A stretch of DNA of 39,131 nucleotides, from the NCBI GenBank assembly GCA_964591295.1, contig CAZQAG010000016.1, positions 1-39,131 on the forward strand, given 5' to 3'. The notes beneath the pieces were generated by a model, which searched no databases, had not been told where the DNA came from, and saw nothing but the letters and a program-made list of their open reading frames with translations. The position numbers were made by a program, and so were the translations under genes. This stretch comes from VAXT01 sp964591295. GTDB taxonomy: Bacteria > Actinomycetota > Thermoleophilia > Gaiellales > Gaiellaceae. Shown piece by piece: positions 15,220-23,161 of the stretch (position 1 is its first letter; the number at the start of each line of letters is the position of its first letter).

Positions 15220-15504
15220 TCAATCGGATGTTTCGGCCTCGCCCTCGACCCCCGACCGAGGAGTCTCGAGCAAGTGAGCCTCGAAGTCTGCGTCCGGGTG
15301 ACTGGCCTGCCAGGCTTTCAGATAGAGGTCGACCTCGAGGCGCGCCTGGTCCTCGGCGATCGCGTCCGGGACCTCGACGACGACAGCTCCGTCGCCGTCA
15401 GCGCGGGCCTCACAGTCTGCGCGCCGGAGGAACTCGAGCAGCTCCTCGCGGGCATCTGGGTGCACGTCGATCCGCATATCCCCCTCGGTCTCACTCTGGG
15501 TCAT
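15220..15504 (-). CDS. Small acidic protein of unknown function
   Basis: 94 residues, strongly acidic. Segments RIDVHPDAREELLEFLRRAD and AIAEDQARLEVDLYLKAWQA suggest a compact alpha/beta domain. I do not recognise it. It diverges from the methylcrotonyl-CoA carboxylase beta gene with a 70-bp gap that contains a dyad. The start could be ATG 15504 or the internal ATG at 15477 (MRIDVHPD), which has a GAGGGGG ribosome site close upstream. The frame also stays open upstream across the divergent promoter, but that extension is antisense to the carboxylase gene and is not credible. Confidence 0.6.
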   Translation of the reverse strand: MTQSETEGDMRIDVHPDAREELLEFLRRADCEARADGDGAVVVEVPDAIAEDQARLEVDLYLKAWQASHPDADFEAHLLETPRSGVEGEAETSD

Positions 15505-15522
15505 TTGGGACCGTTTGTCGAG

Positions 15523-15542
15523 TTCCCTGGAATTGCAGGGAA
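15523..15542. promoter_or_regulatory. Dyad in divergent promoter (candidate operator)
   Basis: Perfect 7-bp arms TTCCCTG (15523-15529) and CAGGGAA (15536-15542) separated by 6 bp, located between the divergent starts at 15504 and 15575. A dimeric regulator of the carboxylase gene could bind here. This rests only on symmetry and position. Confidence 0.35.
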
Positions 15543-15574
15543 GACCGACCTCCTCAGCCGCTACGCTCACGTCG

Positions 15575-17134
15575 ATGAGCGTGCTGAGCTCACATGTCGA
15601 GCGCGAGTCGGACGTCTTCGCTGCCCGCAGCGAGCACATGTCCGCGCTCGTAACCGAGCTGCGAGAGCGAAGCGCGCAAGTGGCCAAAGGTGGCGGGGAG
15701 AAGTCGATCGAGCGCCATCGTTCGCGCGGCAAGCTGACGGCGCGTGAACGGGTCGACCGCGTTCTCGATCCCGGTAGCGCTTTCCTCGAGCTCGGCGCCC
15801 TCGCGGCCTGGGAGATGTACGACGGCCAGGCGCCTTCGGCCGGGATCGTGACGGGTATCGGGGTCGTCGAAGGGCAGGAGTGCGTGATCGTCGCCAACGA
15901 CGCGACCGTCAAGGGCGGCACTTACTTTCCGCTGACGGTCAAGAAGCATTTGCGCGCACAAGAGGTGGCCGAGCAGAACAACCTGCCGTGCATCTATCTC
16001 GTCGACTCGGGCGGCGCGTTCCTGCCGCTCCAGGACGAGGTCTTTCCCGACCGCGACCACTTCGGTCGCATCTTCTTCAACCAGGCTCGGATGTCTGCGA
16101 AGGGGATCCCGCAGATCGCCGCGGTGATGGGCTCGTGCACCGCCGGAGGCGCGTACGTCCCCGCGATGAGCGACGAGACGATCATCGTCAAGGGGACAGG
16201 GACGATCTTCATCGGCGGCCCCCCGCTCGTGAAGGCGGCGACGGGGCAGGACGTGACCGCCGAGGAGCTCGGCGGGGCCGACGTCCACGCGCGCAGGTCG
16301 GGAGTCGCCGACCACTACGCGACGAGCGACGAGCACGCCCTCGCGCTCGTCCGCTCGGTCGTCCGCAACCTCCACCGCCGCAAGGAGACGCCCTGGGACA
16401 TCGCAGAGCCGGAGGAGCCCACGGTCGACCCGGCCGACCTCTACGGGCTCATCCCCGAGGACTACCGGCAATCGTTCGATGCCCGCGAGGTGATTGCCCG
16501 CATCGTCGACGGCAGCCGCTTCCACGAGTTCAAGGAGCTCTACGGAGAGACGCTCGTGTGCGGCTTTGCGCGAATCGAGGGCCACCCGGTCGCGATCCTC
16601 GCATCGAACGGCGTTCTGTTTGCCGAGTCCGCTCAGAAAGGCGCGCACTTCATCGAGCTCGCCTGCGAGCGGAAGGTGCCGCTCGTCTTCCTCCAGAACA
16701 TCACCGGCTTCATGGTCGGCATCGAGTACGAAGCCGGCGGGATCGCTCGCGACGGGGCGAAGCTCGTGATGGCAGTCGCCTGCGCAGAGGTGCCGAAGTT
16801 CACGGTGGTAATCGGCGGCTCTTTCGGCGCCGGCAACTACGGGATGGCCGGCCGAGCGTATTCGCCCCGGCAGCTCTGGATGTGGCCGAACGCGCGGATC
16901 TCCGTGATGGGCGGCGAGCAGGCGGCGACTGTCCTGACGATGGTCGGCGACGCCGACCCGGACGAGATCCGTGCGAAGTACGAGCACGAGGGCAATCCGT
17001 ACTACTCGACGGCACGCCTCTGGGACGACGGGATCATCGATCCCGCCGACACGCGCCGCGTGCTCGCGCTCGGGATCTCAGCCGCGTTGAACGCGCCGAT
17101 CCCGGAGACGAAGTTCGGCATCTTCCGGATGTAG
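15575..17134 (+). CDS. mccB: Methylcrotonyl-CoA carboxylase, carboxyltransferase (beta) subunit
   Basis: 519 residues, close to the usual ~535 of the family. The N-terminal crotonase-like half contains GGTYFPLTVKKHLRAQEVAE, LVDSGGAFLPLQDEVFPD and MGSCTAGGAYVPAMSDE, which together are characteristic of MCC beta rather than propionyl- or acetyl-CoA carboxylase. The C-terminal half has FLQNITGFMVG and GGSFGAGNYGMAGRA for carboxybiotin binding. It transfers CO2 from biotin to 3-methylcrotonyl-CoA in leucine breakdown. The biotin-carrying partner is at 21200 with a LiuC-type hydratase just before it. The ATG at 15575 lacks a ribosome site, so it may be leaderless. Confidence 0.9.
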   Translation: MSVLSSHVERESDVFAARSEHMSALVTELRERSAQVAKGGGEKSIERHRSRGKLTARERVDRVLDPGSAFLELGALAAWEMYDGQAPSAGIVTGIGVVEGQECVIVANDATVKGGTYFPLTVKKHLRAQEVAEQNNLPCIYLVDSGGAFLPLQDEVFPDRDHFGRIFFNQARMSAKGIPQIAAVMGSCTAGGAYVPAMSDETIIVKGTGTIFIGGPPLVKAATGQDVTAEELGGADVHARRSGVADHYATSDEHALALVRSVVRNLHRRKETPWDIAEPEEPTVDPADLYGLIPEDYRQSFDAREVIARIVDGSRFHEFKELYGETLVCGFARIEGHPVAILASNGVLFAESAQKGAHFIELACERKVPLVFLQNITGFMVGIEYEAGGIARDGAKLVMAVACAEVPKFTVVIGGSFGAGNYGMAGRAYSPRQLWMWPNARISVMGGEQAATVLTMVGDADPDEIRAKYEHEGNPYYSTARLWDDGIIDPADTRRVLALGISAALNAPIPETKFGIFRM

Positions 17135-17482
17135 ATGGCGCGCTACGACGTCGCCAATTTCTCCGAGCTCGACGGAGTCGTCAAGAAGGTCCGGAAGGCG
17201 CTCGGGGTGACTGCCTTCGGGGTCAACTACTTCGACCTTCCACCCCTGGCCGCGGGCTTGGAGCACAACGAGACCCGCTCGAACCAGGAGGAGGTCTACG
17301 TCTACGTCAAGGGCTCGGGAACGCTCCGCATCGGCGGCGACGAGATCGAAGTGCGGGAAGGCATCGCCGTGCGGGTCGACCCCGAGGTCACCCGGCAGCC
17401 GATTGCGGGTGAGGAAGGCCTCGCCTGGGTCGCGATCGGAGCGCCGAAGGACGGTGGGTACGAACCCCCCTCGTGGGGCTAG
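17135..17482 (+). CDS. Cupin-domain protein
   Basis: 115 residues, a single small cupin barrel. Visible motifs: GLEHNETRSNQEEVYVYVKG, with His and Glu of cupin motif 1 (metal ligands), G-x-L-R-I-G-G-D, and a motif-2-like IAVRVDPEVTRQPIAGEE, where the usual motif-2 His is not obvious (Arg-Gln instead). It may bind a metal or small ligand; no substrate is evident. The ATG follows the carboxylase stop directly (TAG-ATG), so it is probably translated from the same mRNA. Its stop overlaps the predicted end of the convergent lipoprotein gene. Confidence 0.8.
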   Translation: MARYDVANFSELDGVVKKVRKALGVTAFGVNYFDLPPLAAGLEHNETRSNQEEVYVYVKGSGTLRIGGDEIEVREGIAVRVDPEVTRQPIAGEEGLAWVAIGAPKDGGYEPPSWG

Positions 17483-18055
17483 GGGTAGTACTGCTCGTCG
17501 ATCCCGAGTGACGACGCCGTCTCGGATCGTCACCCAGGCGGGCACACCGTGGCCGCCGTCGAGTTCTCTGAGAGCCGCGAAGAACACAGGCTCGCTAATC
17601 GGGATCTGAACACAGGTGGCGGATTCGAGATTCGCCTCTCGGCACTTGGCGCGCTCCCCGGGAGTGACGAATTGCATCAGGAAGCTCGCGGGCCAGGCTG
17701 CTGTCACCGTCGCACCCGACGCCAGTGTCAGAGGCTCGCCTCGTCCCTCTGGGTTGCGCTGGTAATGGTCATTCGGAACCGGCTCACCCGGTTCGACGAC
17801 GCCATCCTCCGCGGCCGCGCGGTTGGCTTCCGCGCCGAAGAAAGCCTGGGCGATATCGAAGCTGATCGTTGGGGGCTCGCGCGTCCCACCCTTGACGTAG
17901 CCGAAGTAGCGACCGTCTCCGCTCAGTTCGGGTGAGGAGCTGCTTGGGGGTCGCATCTGCTGCTCGCGTGTCTCGCCCAGGCACGAGGCGAGTGTGAACG
18001 CCGCGCAAAGGAGCAATATCGTCGGGAGAGCTAGCCGGGTCAATCGAGCCTCCAT
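17479..18055 (-). CDS. Putative lipoprotein, apparently frameshifted near its 3' end
   Basis: N-terminal lipoprotein signal (LPTILLLCAAFTLASC; lipobox LASC), then ~160 residues of soluble domain containing DGRYFGYVKGGTREPPTISF, then DIAQAFFG and PISEPVFFAALRELDGG. In the annotated frame the protein runs past the expected end into DNA antisense to the cupin gene. A one-base correction near 17508 gives instead LGIDEQYYP followed by TAG at 17479-17481, a natural end for this kind of protein. I therefore end it at 17479 and treat it as carrying a missing base, by mutation or assembly error. Function unknown; anchored outside the membrane. Confidence 0.6.
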
Positions 18056-18159
18056 CGTCGCTTCTCCGCATAGCCTGGGCTGCCGCTGTTACGCAGCTCT
18101 CTCAGCGAAGTAACCGTTCGGTAACCGTCTTCGCATCCCGGTTCGGCGTGGATACTCCA

Positions 18160-18490
18160 ATGGTGCTCCTTCGCCTCGTTCTCTGGAACCTCGCCGACTC
18201 GAAGACCACGATCGCCGAACTGCGGCGCTACCTCGCGACGAGTCGGTAGACGCGTTCGAGGACGTGGCCGGCCTCCGCTTCAAGGCGTGGATCTCGGACG
18301 AGGTGACCGAGCGCTGGGGCGCCGTCTACCTCTGGGAGTCGCGCGAGGCGGCCGACCAGAAGCTGCCGAGCCGCGTGCGCGAGCTGATCGGGAAGGAACC
18401 GGACATCGGCGAGGAGTTCGACGTCGAGGCGACGATCGAGGTCGGTTCGCACTCGAGGAGCTATCGCGCCGCGGCCTCGCCTTCGAGTAG
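18160..18490 (+). pseudogene. YdhR-like putative monooxygenase, two frameshifts
   Basis: A continuous small protein of ~110 residues appears only if two single bases are restored. Segment 1 (frame of ATG 18160) reads MVLLRLVLWNLADSKTTIAE and LRRYL. After a missing base near 18236, segment 2 reads RDESVDAFEDVAGLRFKAWI, then AVYLWESREAADQKLP and GKEPDIGEEFDVEAT. After another near 18444, segment 3 reads RFALEELSRRGLAFE and stops at 18490. The pieces match the ferredoxin-like YdhR mono-oxygenase family. Both lesions fit loss of one base from a short run (CC to C, GGG to GG), so sequencing error is as likely as true decay. Confidence 0.6.
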
Positions 18491-18529
18491 CAGTCTCGGC
18501 ACAGAGCTGTCGCCCGCGGGTGCGGACTA

Positions 18530-18551
18530 CCCCGATACGATCGAGTCGGGG
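18530..18551. terminator. Weak hairpin between convergent genes
   Basis: Arms CCCCGA (18530-18535) and TCGGGG (18546-18551) with a 10-nt loop, in the 93-bp gap between the frameshifted YdhR-like gene and the convergent oxidoreductase gene. No T tract. Position is the main support. Confidence 0.25.
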
Positions 18552-18583
18552 AGGAGGTTGGCTGTACCGAGATACAGGTGGCC

Positions 18584-19624
18584 TCAGAGGACGAGCTCTT
18601 CCGGGAAGACCGTGCCCTCCCCGAAGCGGTCGATGCGGTACGGCGAGAGGTCAACGGACGCCTGACCGCCGAGCAGCTCCTCGGCGACGGCCTTGCCGAC
18701 GGCCGGTGACTGCATGAACCCGTGACCCGAGAAGCCGCACGCCGCATACACGTCTTCGGCCACGAAGCCGATGATCGGGTGGGCGTCGGGAGTCATGTCG
18801 TACAGGCCGGCCCACGCGCGGGCCACCGGGGCACCCGTGGCGGGCGGATACCGGCGCGCCAGTCGTTCCCGCCAGTCCTCGACGAGCGCATCGTCCACCT
18901 CCTCTTGATCGGTCCACCGAGGCGACGGCTCGCTCATCGCCAGGCGGAGGGTCTCCCCGCGGCGGCGAAAGTGGAAGCCGGTCTCCGACTCGAGCACCAT
19001 CGGCAGATCGGCGGGGACACCGGCCACCGGACCGATGTCGACGAGCTGGCGGCACAACGGCCGGATCGGAAGCTCCGCCCAGAGCTCTGGTGAAGCTGCT
19101 CCTGCGGCGATCACGAGGACGTCGTGCTCGATCTCGCGCGCATCGCTCCGCTCTCGGACTTCGACGCCCAGCTCGGCCGACCGCTTCACGAGCTCTCGAG
19201 TCACGGCAGCCGGTTCCGCGACGCCGTCTTCCCAGCAGGCGACCGCCCCCAGCACGTCGTCGGTGTTCAGGCCGGCGATGCGGGACGCATCCACGCTCTC
19301 GACCGGCACTCCGAGCCCTCGTTGCAGCTCCGCTCGCGACTCGAGCTCGGCAAGCCCCTCGTCGGTCGTCGCGAGGAACAGGTAGCCGACCTGCTCAAAG
19401 AGCGGCGCGCCGAGCTCCTCGAAGAAGCCGATCGACTCCCGGGCGAGCCTCACCTCGGCCTCGGTCGAGAACTGCTGACGAACACCGCCCATCGCCTTGC
19501 CGGTCGCCCCCGATGCGATCTCGCCGCGGTCGGCGAGAACGACGTCGGAGAAGCCGCGCAACGCGAGGTGGTACGCGATGCTCGCTCCGATCGCACCGGC
19601 GCCGGCTACGACGACTCGAGCCAT
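18584..19624 (-). CDS. FAD-dependent oxidoreductase, DAO (D-amino acid/sarcosine oxidase) family
   Basis: 346 residues. The N-terminal dinucleotide-binding motif RVVVAGAGAIGASIAYHLALRG is followed by GEIASGATGKAMGGVRQQF, the flavin-contacting region of sarcosine oxidase/glycine oxidase-type enzymes. The C-terminus has GLYDMTPDAHPIIG and GFSGHGFMQSPAVG, the second flavin-binding region of the family. It oxidises a secondary or D-amine using FAD. It overlaps the end of the DapA-family gene by 19 bp, so the two are co-translated. That pairing recalls D-hydroxyproline dehydrogenase with its DapA-like deaminase, but the substrate is not proven. Confidence 0.88.
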   Translation of the reverse strand: MARVVVAGAGAIGASIAYHLALRGFSDVVLADRGEIASGATGKAMGGVRQQFSTEAEVRLARESIGFFEELGAPLFEQVGYLFLATTDEGLAELESRAELQRGLGVPVESVDASRIAGLNTDDVLGAVACWEDGVAEPAAVTRELVKRSAELGVEVRERSDAREIEHDVLVIAAGAASPELWAELPIRPLCRQLVDIGPVAGVPADLPMVLESETGFHFRRRGETLRLAMSEPSPRWTDQEEVDDALVEDWRERLARRYPPATGAPVARAWAGLYDMTPDAHPIIGFVAEDVYAACGFSGHGFMQSPAVGKAVAEELLGGQASVDLSPYRIDRFGEGTVFPEELVL

Positions 19625-20442
19625 CGCTCCAGCTCCGAGCGCTCATCCGGCGTGAGGGTGCGCAGCGGGCCGCGCACGTCCTCGCGGATCTCGACGCCCC
19701 GGTGAACCAGGCAGATCTTCAGAGCCGCCTGGAAAGGGAACCGCTCGAGCACTGCGCGCACCTCACCCACATCCCCCGAGCGATCTCGCACGAGTCCTGC
19801 GACGAGCTCCGGGAAGGCGGCCGCCAGTCCCGACACCGCTCCGGCCGCTCCGTGATCGAGGCCTTCCAGAATGAGCGACTCTGCCCCGACGAAAACGTCG
19901 AGCCCTTCGATCAGGAACGGCTCCACCGCCTCGAAGGGCTGGTTCGAGACCTTGAGGCCGGCGAGATTGGGCGCGACCTCGCGCACACGATCGATCACGC
20001 CTAGGGGGATCGAGTAGCCGCAGCGTGCGCGGAACTCGTAGAGGTAGAACGGCAGCGGTCGGCAGGCCTCGGCCGCTACGGCAAAGTGACGGACGAGCGC
20101 CTCCTCGTCGAGCGCGTAGTACGGCGGCCCGATGACGGCGACGGCATCGGCGCCCTGCGCGGCGGCATCGGCCGCAAGCTCGACGGTTTCGGCCGTCGTC
20201 TGCGCGCCGCAGTGAACGGCCACGTCGAAACCGTCCCCCGCGGCCCTGATGAAGAGCCCCGCCGCTTGCTTGCGCTCCTCCGGAGCGAGGAGGATGCCTT
20301 CGCCTGTGGTGCCGAGGGCGAGGATTCCGTCGAGCCCGCCCGCTCGCAGGAACTCGATGTAGGCCGGGAACGCGCCGTCGTCGAGGGCGGCGCCTCCTTC
20401 GCGCAGCGGCGTCACGGCGGCGGCGAGCGTTCCCCTGAGCAC
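19606..20442 (-). CDS. Dihydrodipicolinate synthase (DapA)/N-acetylneuraminate lyase-family protein
   Basis: 278 residues, a single TIM barrel. Visible catalytic elements: GTTGE (residues 44-48), YLYEF with Tyr135, and the Schiff-base lysine Lys164 in AGLKVSN. It makes or cleaves a C-C bond, or deaminates, via a pyruvate-type Schiff base. It lacks a lysine-biosynthesis context, so a catabolic aldolase/deaminase role is more likely. It is upstream of the DAO-family oxidase in the same operon and diverges from the hydratase gene at 20466 across only 23 bp. Confidence 0.85.
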   Translation of the reverse strand: MLRGTLAAAVTPLREGGAALDDGAFPAYIEFLRAGGLDGILALGTTGEGILLAPEERKQAAGLFIRAAGDGFDVAVHCGAQTTAETVELAADAAAQGADAVAVIGPPYYALDEEALVRHFAVAAEACRPLPFYLYEFRARCGYSIPLGVIDRVREVAPNLAGLKVSNQPFEAVEPFLIEGLDVFVGAESLILEGLDHGAAGAVSGLAAAFPELVAGLVRDRSGDVGEVRAVLERFPFQAALKICLVHRGVEIREDVRGPLRTLTPDERSELERWLESS

Positions 20443-20465
20443 GCCGCGACTCTAAGCTCACGAGC

Positions 20466-21224
20466 GTGACCGCGCTCCGTATCGACCGTGAGGGGCCCGT
20501 CCTGCGAGTCACCCTCGCCCGGCCCGAGCGGCGCAACGCCTTCGACGCGGAGCTGATTCGAGAGCTGACCGAGGCGTTCGCCGACGTCGGCGACGCGCGC
20601 GCAGTCGTGTTGGCCGGCGACGGGCCCGCTTTCTGTGCGGGCGCGGATGTCGAGTGGCAGCGCGCCTCCATCGACCTCTCCTACGACGAGAACGTCGAAG
20701 ACGCCATGCGCCTGTATCGGATGCTCGATGCGATCGACGGGTGTCCAGCGCCGGTCGTCGCGGGGATCCAGGGCTATTGCCTCGGAGGCGGCTGCGGCCT
20801 GGCCGCGTGCTGCGATGTCGCGATCGCCGCCGAGGACGCGATTTTCGGCTTCTCCGAGGTCAAGCTCGGGATCGTCGCCGCGGTCATCTCTCCCTTCACG
20901 CTCGCCAGGATCGGACGGGGTTCCGCGCGGCGCTACTTCTTGACCGGAGAGCGCTTCGGGCCCGACGTGGCGCTGCGGATCGGGCTCATCAGCGAGGTGG
21001 CGTCGGACGTCGGCGCAGCGGTCGAGGCCGTCGTCGGCGAGCTGCTCTCGTCAAGTCCCGCCGCCGTCCGGGAAGCCAAACGCCTCGTACGGCCCGACCC
21101 GGGTGATGGTCGCGATCTCGCCGAGCTCGCAGCGCGCATGCGCACGAGCGAGGAAGGGCAGGAGGGCCTGCGCGCCTTCCTCGACAAGCGCGAGCCTGCG
21201 TGGAGATCCGAAAGCTCCTCGTAG
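20466..21224 (+). CDS. Enoyl-CoA hydratase family, methylglutaconyl-CoA hydratase (LiuC)-like
   Basis: 252 residues, crotonase fold. CoA oxyanion segments: AFCAGADVEWQR and GYCLGGGCGLAACCD. The position of the first catalytic Glu of rat-type hydratases is Gly (GGGCG), and the second Glu is present in GFSEVKLG. The following VAAVISPFTLARIG, SARRYFLTGERF closely resembles LiuC proteins, which also have Gly at the first site. This supports hydration of 3-methylglutaconyl-CoA, the step after methylcrotonyl-CoA carboxylase in leucine breakdown. Start is GTG 20466. It overlaps the next gene (biotin-dependent subunit) by 25 bp. Confidence 0.85.
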   Translation: MTALRIDREGPVLRVTLARPERRNAFDAELIRELTEAFADVGDARAVVLAGDGPAFCAGADVEWQRASIDLSYDENVEDAMRLYRMLDAIDGCPAPVVAGIQGYCLGGGCGLAACCDVAIAAEDAIFGFSEVKLGIVAAVISPFTLARIGRGSARRYFLTGERFGPDVALRIGLISEVASDVGAAVEAVVGELLSSSPAAVREAKRLVRPDPGDGRDLAELAARMRTSEEGQEGLRAFLDKREPAWRSESSS

Positions 21225-22834
21225 CGAACCGCGGCGAGATCGCGGCTCGCGTCTTCCGCACGTGCCGCGAAGAGGGCATCTCGACGGTCGCTGTCGCAGC
21301 ACCCGACGACCTCGGTGCGCTGCACACGCGGCTCGCCGACGAGACGGTCGAGGTCTCGAGCTATCTGGCTCCCGATGAGCACATTCGCGCGGCGGGGGAG
21401 GTAGGTGCGGACGCGATCCACCCCGGTTACGGGTTCCTCTCGGAGAACCCCGAGTTCGCGGAGGCGGTCGAGACGGCCGGCCTCATTTTCGTCGGGCCGA
21501 CGGCCGATGCGCTGCGCACGGGAGGCGACAAGCTCGAGGCCAAGCGGATTGCGCATGAGGCCGGTGTGCCGGTTCTGCCCTCCGGCGAGCCGGCCGAGCT
21601 CGGCTTCCCGCTGGTCGTCAAGGCAGCCGCAGGCGGCGGCGGTCGCGGCATGCGAGTCGTGCGCGACCCGGCCGAGCTGGACGAGGCGCTGGGTGCCGCC
21701 AAGCGCGAGGCGAAGGCGGCCTTCGGCGACGACACCGTCTTCTGCGAGCGCTTCGTCGAGCGTCCACGGCACGTCGAGATCCAACTGCTAGCCGACGCGC
21801 ACGGCGCCGTCCTCTCCCTCGGCGAGCGCGAGTGCTCCATCCAGCGGCGCCATCAGAAAGTGCTCGAAGAATCCCCCTCCCCCGCCCTCGACCCCGATCT
21901 GCGCGAGCGGATGAGCGAGGCAGCGGTCGCCTTCGGCCGGGCGATCAGCTACCGGAGCGCAGGCACGGTCGAGTTCATGCTCGACGGTCATGACTTCTAT
22001 CTTCTCGAGCTGAACGGGCGGATCCAGGTTGAGCACCCGGTCACGGAGCTCGTCACGGGCGTCGACCTCGTCGCCGAGCAGCTCAAGGTCGCGGCCGGCG
22101 AGTCCCTTGATGAGACTTTGCAACAGACTGTTGCAAAGTCGAATGGGCACGCCGTCGAAGTGCGGCTCTACGCCGAGGATCCAAGAACCTTCCTCCCGCA
22201 GGCCGGACATATCGAGCGCCTTCGCCTGCCGACCGGGATTCGGGTCGACGCCGGGGTCGAAGAGGGCGACGAGGTCGGGGTCGCCTACGACCCGATGATC
22301 GCCAAGCTGATCGCCCACGGCCCCACGCGTGGCGAAGCCCTGCTCCGGCTGCGCGACGCGCTCGCGGAGACCGAGGTCGACGGGTTGACGACGAACCTGG
22401 CCTTCCTGCGCTGGCTCGTCTCCCATCCCGCTGTCCGGGCCGGGCGGACGACGACCGCCTTCCTCACAGAGCATCCGCCGCTCTCGGCCCCCCCGACGCG
22501 GTTGCCGAGCGGCCCGTGGGAGGGCGCGTGGCGCCTCAATCTGCCGCCGCCGGCGCCGCATTCGCCCCCGGACGTGGACGACGCAGTGCATGCGGCGACC
22601 GGAGCCGGCGGCGGCGGGCAGAGTACCCTGACGGCCCCGATGCCTGGCACCGTGATCCAGGTACTCGCGGCCCCCGGCGACCAGGTCGGCCCCCGGCAAA
22701 CGCTGCTCGTCCTGGAAGCGATGAAGATGGAGACCCCGGTGGTGTCCCCGTACGAAGCCGTCGTGCGAGCTGTTCATGTCGCCGAGGGAGACAGAGTCGC
22801 GGGTGGAGCGCTCCTCGTCGAGCTCGAGGAGTAA
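21200..22834 (+). CDS. mccA: Biotin-dependent acyl-CoA carboxylase alpha subunit (probable methylcrotonyl-CoA carboxylase)
   Basis: 544 residues. The biotin carboxylase domain contains KLLVANRGEIAARVFRTCRE, the ATP-grasp Gly loop AAAGGGGRGMRVV and LELNGRIQVEHPVTE. The C-terminal BCCP domain has the biotinylation motif EAMKME with Lys509. It is about 110 residues shorter than typical MCC alpha, mostly in the region between the two domains. Residues 306-316 (TLQQTVAKSNG) come from a palindromic repeat also found in the radical SAM gene at 33.0 kb and replace the usual loop before GHAVEVRLYAEDP. Pairing with the MCC beta gene 5.6 kb upstream and the LiuC-like gene overlapping its start supports the MCC call. 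Start GTG. Confidence 0.88.
   Translation: MEIRKLLVANRGEIAARVFRTCREEGISTVAVAAPDDLGALHTRLADETVEVSSYLAPDEHIRAAGEVGADAIHPGYGFLSENPEFAEAVETAGLIFVGPTADALRTGGDKLEAKRIAHEAGVPVLPSGEPAELGFPLVVKAAAGGGGRGMRVVRDPAELDEALGAAKREAKAAFGDDTVFCERFVERPRHVEIQLLADAHGAVLSLGERECSIQRRHQKVLEESPSPALDPDLRERMSEAAVAFGRAISYRSAGTVEFMLDGHDFYLLELNGRIQVEHPVTELVTGVDLVAEQLKVAAGESLDETLQQTVAKSNGHAVEVRLYAEDPRTFLPQAGHIERLRLPTGIRVDAGVEEGDEVGVAYDPMIAKLIAHGPTRGEALLRLRDALAETEVDGLTTNLAFLRWLVSHPAVRAGRTTTAFLTEHPPLSAPPTRLPSGPWEGAWRLNLPPPAPHSPPDVDDAVHAATGAGGGGQSTLTAPMPGTVIQVLAAPGDQVGPRQTLLVLEAMKMETPVVSPYEAVVRAVHVAEGDRVAGGALLVELEE
22114..22147 (+). repeat. In-gene palindromic element, copy 1 (within biotin carboxylase)
   Basis: Perfect 13-bp inverted arms GACTTTGCAACAG (22114-22126) and CTGTTGCAAAGTC (22128-22140) around a central A, followed by GAATGGG (22141-22147). 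It shares 33 of 34 positions with 33026-33059. Read in frame it encodes TLQQTVAKSNG using A/T-ending codons (ACT, TTG, CAA, GTT, GCA, AAT) that are uncommon in the surrounding GC-rich gene. Confidence 0.85.
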
Positions 22835-22846
22835 AGCCCGAGCCGG

Positions 22847-23149
22847 TCAGAAGAGCTTCTGCAGCTTGAGCGCGGCGCCCATGTCGCCCTCGACCTTGAG
22901 CTTGCCGGTCATGTAGGCGGTCGTTGGATTCTGCTCGCCGCTCGCGATCGCGCTGAACGTCTCCTCCGAGGTCCGGATCGTTACGTCGGCGTCACCGGCC
23001 CCCTCCGTCACGCTGACGCTACCGTCGGCGACGTCGACCTTCCACGTCCCGGCCCCGTCGATCTCGAAGAGGAACGAGTTGCTCATGCCGGCCGTCTTGG
23101 ACGCATCGACGCGCGACTCGAGGGTGTCGAAGAACTCGCGGGGCTCCAT
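22847..23149 (-). CDS. SCP2 sterol-binding-domain protein
   Basis: 100 residues, a stand-alone SCP2 domain: FLFEIDGAGTWKVDVADGSV, VTEGAGDADVTIRTSEETFS, then NPTTAYMTGKLKVEGDMGAALKLQKLF, the C-terminal hallmark. These domains bind lipids or acyl-CoA in a hydrophobic tunnel. A role in handling acyl-CoA near the carboxylase and dehydrogenase genes fits the context but is inferred. ATG start at 23149; it converges on the carboxylase alpha gene with a 12-bp gap. Confidence 0.88.
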   Translation of the reverse strand: MEPREFFDTLESRVDASKTAGMSNSFLFEIDGAGTWKVDVADGSVSVTEGAGDADVTIRTSEETFSAIASGEQNPTTAYMTGKLKVEGDMGAALKLQKLF

Positions 23150-23161
23150 TGGCGCGCGAGC

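Noticed and set aside
17078..17478. Extension of the lipoprotein frame through the cupin gene
   Set aside because: Antisense to two conserved genes; a one-base frame correction gives a natural stop at 17479.
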